Below are positions 1 to 6,755 of a stretch of DNA of 10,689 nt, piece after piece. Below the pieces are notes generated by a model, which saw nothing but the letters and a program-made list of their open reading frames with translations, made no database searches and was not told the DNA's origin. The position numbers were made by a program, and so were the translations under genes. Every line of letters starts with the position of its first letter. The stretch's first letter is position 1. Source of the stretch: Clostridia bacterium (lineage in GTDB: Bacteria > Bacillota_A > Clostridia > Christensenellales > Aristaeellaceae); NCBI GenBank assembly GCA_017430945.1, contig JAFRMB010000070.1:1-10689 (forward strand). Direction: 5' to 3'.

Positions 1-849
1 AAGCTGTTTCCCGACCCGGACGCCGAGGCGGAGGAGTCCGGCGCGATCCAGATCGCCGTGGTGGGCAAGCCGAACGTCGGCAAGTCCAGCCTCGTGAACC
101 GCATCCTCGGCGAGGAGCGGGTGATGGTGTCCGACATCGCGGGCACCACCCGCGACGCCATCGACACCCGGTTCACCGACGCGGACGGCCAGGATTACGT
201 GATAAACGAAACCCCCGGCATCCGCCGCAAGCGCGCCATCGAATACCAGTCGCTGGAGCGCTACTCCATCGTGCGCTCGCTGGCCGCCATCGACCGCTGC
301 GACGTGGCGCTCATGCTCATCGACGCCACGCAGGGCGTCACCGAACAGGACAGCAAGATCGCCGGCTATGTGGACGAACAGGGCAAGGCGGCCATCATCG
401 TGGTCAACAAGTGGGACGCCGTCGAAAAGGACACGCGGACCATGGACAAGTTCGTCAGCGAGATCCGGGAGAACCTGAAATTCATGGCCTACGCGCCGGT
501 CCTTTTCATCTCCGCGCTGACCGGCCAGCGGGTCAACCGCGTGCTGGAAGCGGTGCGCGCCGCGCACGCCGAAGCCACCCGCCGCGTCACCACCGGCCTT
601 CTCAACGACATTCTGGCGGACGCGCAGGCGGCTCTCCAGCCGCCGGCCACCTCAGGCAGAAGGCTCAAGATCTACTATGCGACCCAGCAGGGCGTTCAGC
701 CGCCCACGTTCGTGATGTTCGTCAACGATCAGACCCTCATGCATTTCTCCTACGAGCGCTACCTGGAGAAGCAGTTCCGCAAAGCGTTCGGCTTTGAAGG
801 CACGCCGCTGAAGTTCATCCTGCGCGAGCGCAGCAAGAAGGAAGAGTGA
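1..849 (+). CDS. der: Ribosome-assembly GTPase Der (EngA), 5' truncated
   Basis: This is the C-terminal 282 residues of Der, a tandem-GTPase protein that binds the large ribosomal subunit and is needed for its maturation. The reading frame is open from base 1, so the start and the first GTPase domain lie outside the window (full-length Der is about 440 residues). Visible in the second G domain, numbered from the window edge: G1 GKPNVGKSS at 22-30, the G2 region AGTTRD at 47-52, G4 NKWD, and a G5-like SAL. A KH-like C-terminal domain follows, with YERYLEKQFRKAFGFEGTPLKF close to its end. The G3 motif is odd: where family members have DTAG, this protein reads ETPG (Glu at 70, bases 208-210), although the flanking GIRRK is normal. 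The gene is followed after 37 bases by plsY, a common Firmicutes order. Identity is sure; the effect of the G3 change is unknown. Confidence 0.97.
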   Translation, partial: KLFPDPDAEAEESGAIQIAVVGKPNVGKSSLVNRILGEERVMVSDIAGTTRDAIDTRFTDADGQDYVINETPGIRRKRAIEYQSLERYSIVRSLAAIDRCDVALMLIDATQGVTEQDSKIAGYVDEQGKAAIIVVNKWDAVEKDTRTMDKFVSEIRENLKFMAYAPVLFISALTGQRVNRVLEAVRAAHAEATRRVTTGLLNDILADAQAALQPPATSGRRLKIYYATQQGVQPPTFVMFVNDQTLMHFSYERYLEKQFRKAFGFEGTPLKFILRERSKKEE

Positions 850-886
850 CCGTCCGTCGTCTCCGTTCATCTGGAGGTACGCATCC

Positions 887-1558
887 ATGAACATTCTGAA
901 ATTCATCGCCGTCGCCGTCGTCAGCTACCTGCTGGGGAACATCTCGGTGGGCGTCATCATCAGCAAGGCCTTCGGGATATGGGACATCCGCAAGCACGGC
1001 AGCGGCAACTCCGGCTCCACCAACGTGCTGCGCACGCTGGGCTGGCTGCCCGGGGTGCTGACGCTGGTGGGCGACTGTCTCAAAGGCTATCTGTCCTGTC
1101 TTTTCGGCCGTTGGCTCGGCGGCGACCCGGGCATGCTTCTGGGCGGCCTGTGCGCCATCCTCGGCCACGACTATCCGGTGTTTATGGGCTTCAGGGGCGG
1201 CAAGGGCATCGCCACCTCGCTCGGGCTCATCATCGCCCTGGACCCATGGCTGGCCCTGGCGTTCGTGGTGGTCGTGGTCGTCATCGTGGCGATCACCCGC
1301 TACATGTCCGTCGGTTCCATCATCGCCTCTATCGCCTTCCCCGTGACGGTGGCCATACTGTTCCGCGGCCGGGCGCACTATCCCCTGTTCGTCGCCGCTG
1401 CGGTGCTGGCCGGTCTTTTGTCGATCTACAGGCATAAGGACAACATCAAGCGCCTCCTGCGGCATGAGGAGAATCGGCTCGACTTCGAACGCATCTCAAA
1501 GATCTCTGAAAAGGTCATGAAGCGCATGCGCGATAAGAAAAACAAACATCACAGTTGA
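887..1558 (+). CDS. plsY: Acyl-phosphate glycerol-3-phosphate acyltransferase PlsY
   Basis: PlsY is an integral membrane enzyme that transfers an acyl group from acyl-phosphate to the 1-position of glycerol-3-phosphate, the first step of phosphatidic acid and membrane lipid synthesis. The 223-residue product shows the family signatures in order: GSGNSGSTNVLR at about 43-54 (glycerol-phosphate/phosphate loop), FRGGKGIATSLG at about 103-114, and YMSVGSIIASIAFP at about 143-156. Several hydrophobic membrane segments lie between, with the typical RHKDNIKRLL near the end. The last 25 or so residues form a charged, Lys-rich tail somewhat longer than the roughly 200-residue family norm. The ATG at 887 is preceded by CTGGAGGT with about 9 bases of spacing. 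It lies between der (37-base gap) and xylB (13-base gap), so it is probably co-transcribed with both. Confidence 0.96.
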   Translation: MNILKFIAVAVVSYLLGNISVGVIISKAFGIWDIRKHGSGNSGSTNVLRTLGWLPGVLTLVGDCLKGYLSCLFGRWLGGDPGMLLGGLCAILGHDYPVFMGFRGGKGIATSLGLIIALDPWLALAFVVVVVVIVAITRYMSVGSIIASIAFPVTVAILFRGRAHYPLFVAAAVLAGLLSIYRHKDNIKRLLRHEENRLDFERISKISEKVMKRMRDKKNKHHS

Positions 1559-1571
1559 AAGGAAGGTCTTC

Positions 1572-3107
1572 ATGAACAAGAAATACCTGATCGGTCTGGA
1601 CATCGGCACCTCCGGCGCGAAGTGCATCATCACGGACGATGACGGCAAGGTCATCGCCTCCTCGACCCAGGAATACCCGCTCTACACCCCGAAGCCCGGC
1701 TGGGCCGAGCAGGTGCCCCAGGACTGGTGGGACGCCGTGGTGCGCGGGCTCCGCGTGATCCTGCCGAAATCCGGCATCGATCCGAGCGACATCGCCGGCA
1801 TCAGCTATTCCGGCCAGATGCACGGCCTGGTGGCCCTCGACGCTGACAACGCGGTCATCCGCCCGGCCATACTGTGGTGCGACCAGCGCACGCAGGCGCA
1901 GTGCGACTGGATCACCGAGAAGGCCGGCGGCCTTGAAGGCCTGCTGACCTACACCAACAATCAGATGCTGACCGGTTACACCGGCGGCAAGATCCTGTGG
2001 CTCAGGGACGAAGAGCCGGACAACTTCGCGAAGATGAAGCTGTTCGTGTGTCCCAAGGACTATATCCGCTACCGCATGACCGGAACGCTGGGCATCGACA
2101 TGTCCGACGCCTCCGGCACCGGGTTCTTCGACGTGCGCAACCGCCGCTGGTCCGAGGGCCTGATCGCGCTGGCGGGCCTCGACATGGGCATCTTCCCCGA
2201 GGCCCACGAGTCCACCGACCTGGCGGGCACCGTGACCGCTGAGGCCGCCGCCGAGACCGGCCTGCCCGAAGGGCTGAACTGCTTCTACGGCGGTGGCGAC
2301 GCCATCATCCAGACCACGGGCGGCGGCATGGTCCGGCCCGGTACGCTCGGCGTGGTCATCGGCACCGCCGGCAACGTGGCGATGGCGCTCGACAAGTACG
2401 AAGACAATCCAAACGGCGCGCTTCAGCTGTTCTGCGGCAACGAGCCCGGCAGCTGGATGGCGCTGGGCGTCACGCTGACCGCCGGCGGCGCATACCGCTG
2501 GTATCGCGACGAGCTGTGCAAGGCCGAGGACATCCAGGCCAAGGCCGAGGGCCGCAACGTCTACGACGTGATGGGCGATCTCGCGTCCGAGTCCGCGCCC
2601 GGCGCCCACGGCGTCGTGTTCACCCCCTATCTCACCGGCGAGCGCTGCCCCTATCCGGATCCCAACTGCCGCGCTTCCTTCTATGGCCTCACGCTGGGCA
2701 CGAAGAAGGGCGACATCACCCGAGCGGTCATGGAGGGCGTCACCTATTCGCTCCGGCAGCTGGTGGACATCATGGGCGGCTTCGCGCAGAACGAGAAGGT
2801 CTACACCTCCGGCGGCGGCAGTGCCAGCGCGCTGTGGCGCCAGATGCAGGCCGACATCTTCGATCTGCCGGTCTACACCATGTCCGCCGCCAGTGAGGGC
2901 GGCGCCTATGGCGCGATCATGGTCGCGGGCGTCGGCGCCGGCATCTGGAAGGATCTCAAGGACGCCGCCTCCATCATCAAGGCCGAGACCGAGACCCTGC
3001 CCGATCCCGCCAACCAGTCCGCCTACAACGACACCTACGAGATCTATTGCCGGCTCTACCATGCGCTCAAGCCTGTCTACGACCTGAGCGCGTCGAAGGG
3101 CTACTGA
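1572..3107 (+). CDS. xylB: Xylulokinase (FGGY family)
   Basis: A 511-residue FGGY-family sugar kinase that most resembles xylulokinase, which phosphorylates D-xylulose to D-xylulose 5-phosphate for entry into the pentose phosphate pathway. The first ATP-fold domain opens with YLIGLDIGTSGAK (Asp10). The xylulokinase sugar-binding motif GQMHG is at 81-85, followed by WCDQRT at 102-107. The second domain carries GGGDA with the likely catalytic base Asp243, and the adenosine-site motif SGGGSAS is near 416. Length matches the family. The ATG follows GGAAGG with about 5 bases of spacing and starts only 13 bases after plsY. No xylose isomerase, transporter or regulator is next to it. In many Firmicutes the gene after plsY is gpsA, so finding a sugar kinase here is unusual. 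Other FGGY pentulose kinases are the main alternative. Confidence 0.9.
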   Translation: MNKKYLIGLDIGTSGAKCIITDDDGKVIASSTQEYPLYTPKPGWAEQVPQDWWDAVVRGLRVILPKSGIDPSDIAGISYSGQMHGLVALDADNAVIRPAILWCDQRTQAQCDWITEKAGGLEGLLTYTNNQMLTGYTGGKILWLRDEEPDNFAKMKLFVCPKDYIRYRMTGTLGIDMSDASGTGFFDVRNRRWSEGLIALAGLDMGIFPEAHESTDLAGTVTAEAAAETGLPEGLNCFYGGGDAIIQTTGGGMVRPGTLGVVIGTAGNVAMALDKYEDNPNGALQLFCGNEPGSWMALGVTLTAGGAYRWYRDELCKAEDIQAKAEGRNVYDVMGDLASESAPGAHGVVFTPYLTGERCPYPDPNCRASFYGLTLGTKKGDITRAVMEGVTYSLRQLVDIMGGFAQNEKVYTSGGGSASALWRQMQADIFDLPVYTMSAASEGGAYGAIMVAGVGAGIWKDLKDAASIIKAETETLPDPANQSAYNDTYEIYCRLYHALKPVYDLSASKGY

Positions 3108-3135
3108 TCGCGAATGGTCTGCCCAATTGACAGGT

Positions 3136-3174
3136 CGAGGCAGCGGGCGCTCTTTCGATGCGCCCGCTGCCTCG
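3136..3174. terminator. Strong hairpin terminator between convergent xylB and J-domain gene
   Basis: A perfect 15-bp stem (arms 3136-3150 and 3160-3174) with a 9-base loop lies 28 bases after the xylB stop. It faces the end of the minus-strand J-domain gene. The plus-strand tail is only modestly T-rich (TTGTCTAT) and the minus-strand tail is poor. The stem is strong enough to act on both transcripts, but the weak U-tracts leave efficiency uncertain. Confidence 0.75.
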
Positions 3175-3195
3175 TTGTCTATGGATATTATGCTT

Positions 3196-3714
3196 TTATT
3201 CGGCTGCCGTGCCCGACCGGATGCGGCCCAGCAGCTGCTGAAGGCGGCCCGGAGTCGACGCCATGCGTTCCGCCTCCCGAAGCGCCCGGGCATACTTCAC
3301 GGAATCCGGCTTCTGATGGACGGCCACGGAGAGGTATCGGATGGCCTTGTCCAGCTCGCTGGACTGCAGAAGCAACCAGCCGAAGAGATAGTTCCACTCC
3401 GCGCAGCGGGTGTTCAGACCCATCAGCTTTTGCCGGGCAGAGGTGTACATGCCATCGTCGATCAGCTGCCTGACCTGCGCCAGGCTTTCATCTTCACTGT
3501 CCGCCGCGGCGCGCGCGTCCTTCAGACTGTCCAGGCACAGCCGGTAGGCGGCGTTGATCTCCGCCATCTTTTCGTTCGCCCAGTCGCGCTCCGGTCCGGC
3601 CATGAAGCGGTCCGGATGCCATCGGCGCGCCAGTTGGCGGTACGCCGCGCGGATCTCCTCCCGCGTCGCCATCGGCGAGACGTTCAATATCGCATATGGA
3701 TTCAAGGTATTCAC
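3196..3714 (-). CDS. Small J-domain (DnaJ-like) protein with TPR-like tail
   Basis: A 172-residue class C J-domain protein. The J domain lies at the extreme N terminus (about 4-65): NPYAILNV begins helix I, AYRQLARRWHPDRF contains the HPD tripeptide (33-35) that stimulates DnaK ATPase, and EKMAEINAAYRLCLD is helix III. There is no Gly/Phe region, zinc centre or DnaJ C-terminal domain. Instead, residues 78-150 form helical repeats of TPR character (SARQKLMGLNTRCAEWNYLFGWLLLQ, then ELDKAIRYLSVAVHQKPDS), which suggests a partner-binding role; the client is unknown. The chosen start is GTG with no good ribosome binding site. A TTG three codons later has GGGGTG six bases upstream and is a real alternative. 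The gene has its own near-perfect promoter and is monocistronic, convergent with xylB. Confidence 0.88.
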   Translation of the reverse strand: MNTLNPYAILNVSPMATREEIRAAYRQLARRWHPDRFMAGPERDWANEKMAEINAAYRLCLDSLKDARAAADSEDESLAQVRQLIDDGMYTSARQKLMGLNTRCAEWNYLFGWLLLQSSELDKAIRYLSVAVHQKPDSVKYARALREAERMASTPGRLQQLLGRIRSGTAAE

Positions 3715-3752
3715 CCCGTAAGATACGATCGCAAACCATTTGGAATACGTGC

Positions 3753-3782
3753 ATTATAGCACTGCGCGCAAATCATTGTCAA
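3753..3782 (-). promoter_or_regulatory. Consensus sigma-A promoter for the J-domain gene
   Basis: Read on the minus strand, TTGACA (3777-3782) and TATAAT (3753-3758) are both exact consensus hexamers, separated by 18 bases, with a TG dinucleotide one base before the -10 (extended -10). Transcription would start near 3746, giving a leader of about 30 bases before the GTG start. Confidence 0.85.
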
Positions 3783-3904
3783 CAATCGCACGTTAACACC
3801 CGCGCCCTCACAGCGCCGGATCGGCAAAAATCAACCACATTTTGACGAAATTATTACTTTTCTCGTAACATATTCATAAATCTGAAATTTTTACCGTTCA
3901 GGTG

Positions 3905-3933
3905 TTTACATTTCGATGAAAAGACGTTATAAT
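3905..3933 (+). promoter_or_regulatory. Sigma-A promoter for the membrane metal-motif protein gene
   Basis: TTTACA (3905-3910), a 17-base spacer and TATAAT (3928-3933), in an AT-rich stretch that contrasts with the GC-rich genes. A weaker second candidate lies upstream: TTGACG (3842-3847), 18 bases, TAACAT (3866-3871). The remaining part of the 276-bp intergenic region, about 3783-3840, shows nothing I recognise. Confidence 0.8.
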
Positions 3934-3952
3934 ATGACTGTGAAATGACATC

Positions 3953-3968
3953 GACACGTGAACGTGTC
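3953..3968 (+). other. 5' UTR hairpin upstream of the membrane metal-motif protein gene
   Basis: GACACG, loop TGAA, CGTGTC: a 6-bp stem with a four-base loop, starting about 13 bases after the predicted transcription start and ending 22 bases before the start codon. It may stabilise the 5' end of the mRNA or be a protein-binding palindrome. No T-run follows, so it is not a terminator. Confidence 0.45.
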
Positions 3969-3990
3969 AAAAATGACAGGAAGTGAGCAC

Positions 3991-4767
3991 ATGAAGGCAG
4001 CAACATCCGCAGGCGCCCACAGCGCAAAGGCGGCCCCCCAGAGGCGCCGTGCCGACCGCGCCGCCGGAAAGCCGCATGTGAGAGCGAACAACATCCGCAG
4101 ATCGCCGGTGAAGGCCAAGGCGAAGGCAAGGCCCCGGCGCGTCGATCCGGTCACCCGGCTCCTGAAGGCGATCAAGCTGCGCTCGCAGCGGATCGTCCGG
4201 GAGATCCGCCGCCCGAAGAACCCCGCGAACATCCGCACCGCACTGTGGCTGTGGTGCTTCCCGGTCGGGCTCGGTCTGATGTGGCGCGGCAGCTGCACCT
4301 GGCGAAAGGGCGTCAAGATCGGCATCACCGCGGCGATCGCCGCGATCCTGGCTGCCATATTCATCATCCCGACCCCCACCGTGGCCGGAGATGGCAGCGG
4401 CGTTCAGCTGGTCGCCGACAAGCCGGCCGTGGAGGTCTACGGCCCCGCGCTGCCCGCTTTGATCGTGCCCGGTTACACCCGCGAGAAGACCGGTTCCATC
4501 ATCGTGGACAAGGTCGCCAGTGACGTGCACTACGTCTATGCCGCCGACGGAGCGCGCTGTTATCACGAATACGAATGCAAATTCGCCTTCGCGAGTTCCC
4601 AGCGCCTGACCGTGTACGAGGCTTATCACCTGGGCTTTGAACCCTGCGGCCGCTGCAAGCCGCCGCAGTACATCCCCGGCGTGACCGACCCGGTCACCGC
4701 GCAGCCCATCGACCAGAGCGGCGCCGCAACGACCGCCGCGACGGACGGCACAGACGCCGCCGCGTAG
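3991..4767 (+). CDS. Membrane-anchored protein with C-terminal Ada-like Cys/His metal-site motif
   Basis: A 258-residue protein of unknown function. Residues 1-80 are strongly basic (many Arg, Lys, Pro and Ala) and probably cytoplasmic or nucleic-acid/lipid-contacting. Residues 81-99 and 107-128 are hydrophobic (ALWLWCFPVGLGLMW; KIGITAAIAAILAAIFIIP) and could form one or two membrane segments. After a linker, residues 180-225 carry YxxxxGxxYHxxxC, then LTVYEAYHLGFEPCGRCKPP. The candidate metal ligands are His192, Cys196, Cys219 and Cys222. This resembles a short domain often found at the C terminus of secreted or membrane Firmicutes proteins and nucleases, related to the Ada zinc-binding fold. 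The tail is Ala/Thr/Asp-rich and probably disordered. The ATG at 3991 has AGGAAGTG upstream; a GTG at 3958 lies inside the 5' UTR hairpin and is less likely. It has its own promoter and terminator. Confidence 0.8.
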   Translation: MKAATSAGAHSAKAAPQRRRADRAAGKPHVRANNIRRSPVKAKAKARPRRVDPVTRLLKAIKLRSQRIVREIRRPKNPANIRTALWLWCFPVGLGLMWRGSCTWRKGVKIGITAAIAAILAAIFIIPTPTVAGDGSGVQLVADKPAVEVYGPALPALIVPGYTREKTGSIIVDKVASDVHYVYAADGARCYHEYECKFAFASSQRLTVYEAYHLGFEPCGRCKPPQYIPGVTDPVTAQPIDQSGAATTAATDGTDAAA

Positions 4768-4810
4768 CCCGACAGCGGGGCAGCCGCTACATGGATCCAT
4801 CGCAATGCTG

Positions 4811-4845
4811 AAGCCGGAGAGGTCATGGCCTCCCCGGCTTTTTCA
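4811..4845 (+). terminator. Rho-independent terminator of the membrane metal-motif protein gene
   Basis: AAGCCGGAGAGG and CCTCCCCGGCTT pair over 12 positions with one A-C mismatch and a 6-base loop (TCATGG), followed by TTTTTC. It lies 44 bases after the stop. On the minus strand the mismatch becomes G-U, but no U-run follows, so the plus direction is favoured. Confidence 0.75.
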
Positions 4846-4849
4846 TGTC

Positions 4850-4885
4850 GATCCCGCTTCCGGCGCTCAGGCCGAAAACGGGATC
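4850..4885 (-). other. Long 3' hairpin downstream of the ACT/UPF0210 operon
   Basis: On the minus strand, GATCCCGTTTTCGGC pairs with GCCGGAAGCGGGATC over all 15 positions (two are G-U wobbles) around a 6-base loop, 50 bases after the UPF0210 stop. On the plus strand the two wobbles become A-C mismatches, so the fold suits the minus transcript. No U-run follows (next bases GACATGAAAAAG), so it may be a Rho-type or stability hairpin rather than an intrinsic terminator. Confidence 0.55.
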
Positions 4886-4935
4886 GATGCCCCTTTGGCG
4901 GAGCCGCGCGGCGGCGTCCACCGGCGTCTCCTCCG

Positions 4936-6288
4936 TCAATTCCTCAGACTGTGCAGCGGCGCGGGGATCCGCCCGCCGCGGCGAATGAACGCGGAGGCGT
5001 CGAACGGCCGCACGGGGATGACCGGCGCGTGTCCCAGCAGGCCGCCGAATTCAACGCTGTCCCCGACCGATCTGCCCGGCGCCGGGATCACGCGCACGGC
5101 GGTGGTCTTGTTGTTGACCATGCCGATCGCCGCCTCGTCGGCGATGATGGCGGCGATGGTCTCGGCGGGCGTGTCGCCCGGGATAGCGATCATGTCCAGC
5201 CCCACCGAGCACACGCAGGTCATGGCCTCCAGCTTCTCCAGCGAAAGCGCGCCGCGCTCGGCCGCCTGGATCATGCCGATATCCTCCGACACGGGGATGA
5301 ACGCGCCGGACAGCCCGCCCACATGGGAGGATGCCATGACGCCGCCCTTCTTCACCGCGTCGTTCAGAAGCGCGAGCGCCGCGGTCGTGCCGTGCGTCCC
5401 GCAGACCTCAAGCCCCATCTCCTCCAGGATCGCCGCCACCGAGTCGCCCACCGCGGGCGTCGGCGCCAGCGACAGATCCACGATGCCGAACGGCACGCCG
5501 AGCCGCCGGCTGGCCTCGCGCGCCACCAGCTGTCCCACGCGGGTGATGTGGAACGCCGTGCGCTTGATGGTCTCCGCCACGTCGTCAAAGCTCCGGCCCT
5601 TCACTTTCTCCAGTGCCACCTTGACCACGCCCGGGCCGGATACGCCCACGCTGACCGCGCAGTCGCCCTCGCCGGGGCCATGGAAGGCGCCGGCCATGAA
5701 GGGGTTGTCCTCCACGGCGTTGCAGAACACCACGAGCTTGGCGCAGCCCAGGCCGCCGTTGTCGGCCGTGGCGGCGGCCGTGCGCTTGATCACATCGCCC
5801 ATGAGGCCCACGGCATCCATGTTGATGCCCGCACGGGTGGATCCCACATTCACCGAGGAACACAAAAAGTCGGTGGTCGACAGCGCCTCGGGGATGGATC
5901 CGATCAGCCGAAGATCCGCTTCGGTCATGTCCTTGTGGACCAGCGCCGAATAGCCGCCGATGAAGTTGACGCCCGTCTCCTTCGCGGCCCTGTCCAGCGC
6001 GCGCGCCACCTTTTCCGGATGGCGGATCGATCCGGTCACCAGCGCCGCCGGCGTCACCGAGATGCGCTTGTTCACGATGGGCACGCCGATCTCCCGCTCG
6101 ATCTCTTCGCCGACCCGCACCAGATGCGCGGCGCGGCGGGTGATCAGATCATAGATGTTGTCGCACAGCCGCTGCTCGTCGTCCGTCACACAGGAGAACA
6201 GCGATATGCCCATGGTGATCGTGCGCACGTCCAGGTTCTGATGGTCGATCATCTGGAGGGTCTCCAGGATCTCAGAGGTGTTGATCAT
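4936..6288 (-). CDS. UPF0210 (DUF711, 'PFL family') protein
   Basis: A 450-residue protein of the UPF0210 family, whose members have a pyruvate formate-lyase-like barrel fold but no settled biochemical role. Recognisable family stretches are [15 protein letters not shown] near 19-33, [12 protein letters not shown] near 73-84, [14 protein letters not shown] near 107-120, [27 protein letters not shown] (starting near 142), [25 protein letters not shown] in the middle, and the C-terminal [20 protein letters not shown] and [22 protein letters not shown]. Length is as expected. The ATG at 6288 has GAGGAGG ten bases upstream. It begins 18 bases after the ACT-domain gene, a pairing seen in many Firmicutes, so the ACT protein probably senses a ligand for it or regulates it. 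I see no C-terminal glycyl-radical motif, so radical chemistry should not be assumed. Confidence 0.93.
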   Translation of the reverse strand: MINTSEILETLQMIDHQNLDVRTITMGISLFSCVTDDEQRLCDNIYDLITRRAAHLVRVGEEIEREIGVPIVNKRISVTPAALVTGSIRHPEKVARALDRAAKETGVNFIGGYSALVHKDMTEADLRLIGSIPEALSTTDFLCSSVNVGSTRAGINMDAVGLMGDVIKRTAAATADNGGLGCAKLVVFCNAVEDNPFMAGAFHGPGEGDCAVSVGVSGPGVVKVALEKVKGRSFDDVAETIKRTAFHITRVGQLVAREASRRLGVPFGIVDLSLAPTPAVGDSVAAILEEMGLEVCGTHGTTAALALLNDAVKKGGVMASSHVGGLSGAFIPVSEDIGMIQAAERGALSLEKLEAMTCVCSVGLDMIAIPGDTPAETIAAIIADEAAIGMVNNKTTAVRVIPAPGRSVGDSVEFGGLLGHAPVIPVRPFDASAFIRRGGRIPAPLHSLRN

Positions 6289-6306
6289 AAGTATGGCGCC
6301 TCCTCA

Positions 6307-6588
6307 TCAGATCTGGTGCATCGCTTCGAAGATCTCGCTGCGCTGGATGCGGATCTGCACTTCCAGTTCGCGGCTCAGCGCGTCCAGCAGCGTCTTGAGC
6401 GCATCGAACGAACAGCGCTCCGACGATATGTCCGCGATCAGGATCATGCTGAACAGCCCGGACACGATGGTCTGGGAGATGTCCAGTATGTTGGCGTCGT
6501 TTTCATAGAGTATGCCGCTCACCTTGGCGATGATGCCCTTTCGGTCCGTGCCGAGCACGCTGATGACGGCCTTTTTCGTCTCATTCAT
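6307..6588 (-). CDS. ACT-domain protein (UPF0237 type)
   Basis: A 93-residue protein made of one ACT domain, a small ligand-binding fold that usually senses amino acids as a dimer. The start AVISVLGTDRKGIIAKVSGILYENDANILDISQTI is the typical beta-alpha-beta opening (about residues 7-41), with the ligand-loop pattern GxDRKGIIAKV. FSMILIADIS is the third strand, and the second helix is SFDALKTLLDALSRELEV. Length matches the UPF0237 family. The ATG at 6588 has a GGGTGG ribosome-binding region just upstream; a further in-frame ATG at 6651 overlaps the promoter and is rejected. It is the first gene of a two-gene operon with the UPF0210 gene. The ligand is unknown. Confidence 0.92.
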   Translation of the reverse strand: MNETKKAVISVLGTDRKGIIAKVSGILYENDANILDISQTIVSGLFSMILIADISSERCSFDALKTLLDALSRELEVQIRIQRSEIFEAMHQI

Positions 6589-6622
6589 GGGATGCCACCC
6601 GCCTTTTGTTGATCTCCCGAAT

Positions 6623-6651
6623 ATGGTAAACCATGCGCCCGGGTTTTTCAA
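6623..6651 (-). promoter_or_regulatory. Candidate promoter of the ACT/UPF0210 operon
   Basis: On the minus strand, TTGAAA (6646-6651), a 17-base spacer, then TACCAT (6623-6628), a four-of-six match to the -10. The -10 overlaps one arm of the GGTAAACC inverted repeat, so a repressor could act here. The weak -10 makes the call moderate. Confidence 0.5.
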
Positions 6652-6684
6652 GCACGAATATATGAATATTTGGGCCGGTTTACC
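6625..6684. repeat. 8-bp inverted repeat in the divergent ACT/rimM promoter region
   Basis: GGTAAACC (6625-6632) and GGTTTACC (6677-6684) form a perfect inverted pair whose centres are 52 bases apart, close to five helical turns. One arm overlaps the -10 of the minus-strand promoter; the other lies 10 bases upstream of the rimM -35. A paired operator is possible; chance cannot be excluded. Confidence 0.4.
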
Positions 6685-6693
6685 TCGGCATGC

Positions 6694-6723
6694 TTGCGCG
6701 TGCCGCCGCGCCTGTCGTATAAT
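6694..6723 (+). promoter_or_regulatory. Promoter of rimM-trmD
   Basis: TTGCGC (6694-6699), an 18-base spacer and the exact -10 TATAAT (6718-6723), with a predicted start near 6730 and a short leader to the rimM ATG at 6756. Having a promoter directly before rimM fits the absence of rpsP and the KH-protein gene upstream. Confidence 0.72.
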
Positions 6724-6755
6724 GACCTCGATCCATCTGGAAAGGAGCCCGGACC

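Noticed and set aside
1515..3293. 592-residue minus-strand open frame opposite xylB
   Set aside because: It is antisense to a full-length, motif-complete xylulokinase, has low-complexity Gly/Ala/Val/His composition and matches no family; a GC-rich shadow frame.
3127..3759. Plus-strand open frame opposite the J-domain gene
   Set aside because: It runs through the terminator stem and is antisense to a gene with a clear HPD J domain.
4825..6612. 595-residue plus-strand open frame opposite the UPF0210 and ACT genes
   Set aside because: It covers two recognised genes, is rich in His/Arg/Ala/Asp without domains, and starts at a terminator hairpin.
6589..6651. ACT protein starting at the ATG at 6651
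   Set aside because: It would place the start codon inside the predicted promoter and add 21 residues not typical of UPF0237.
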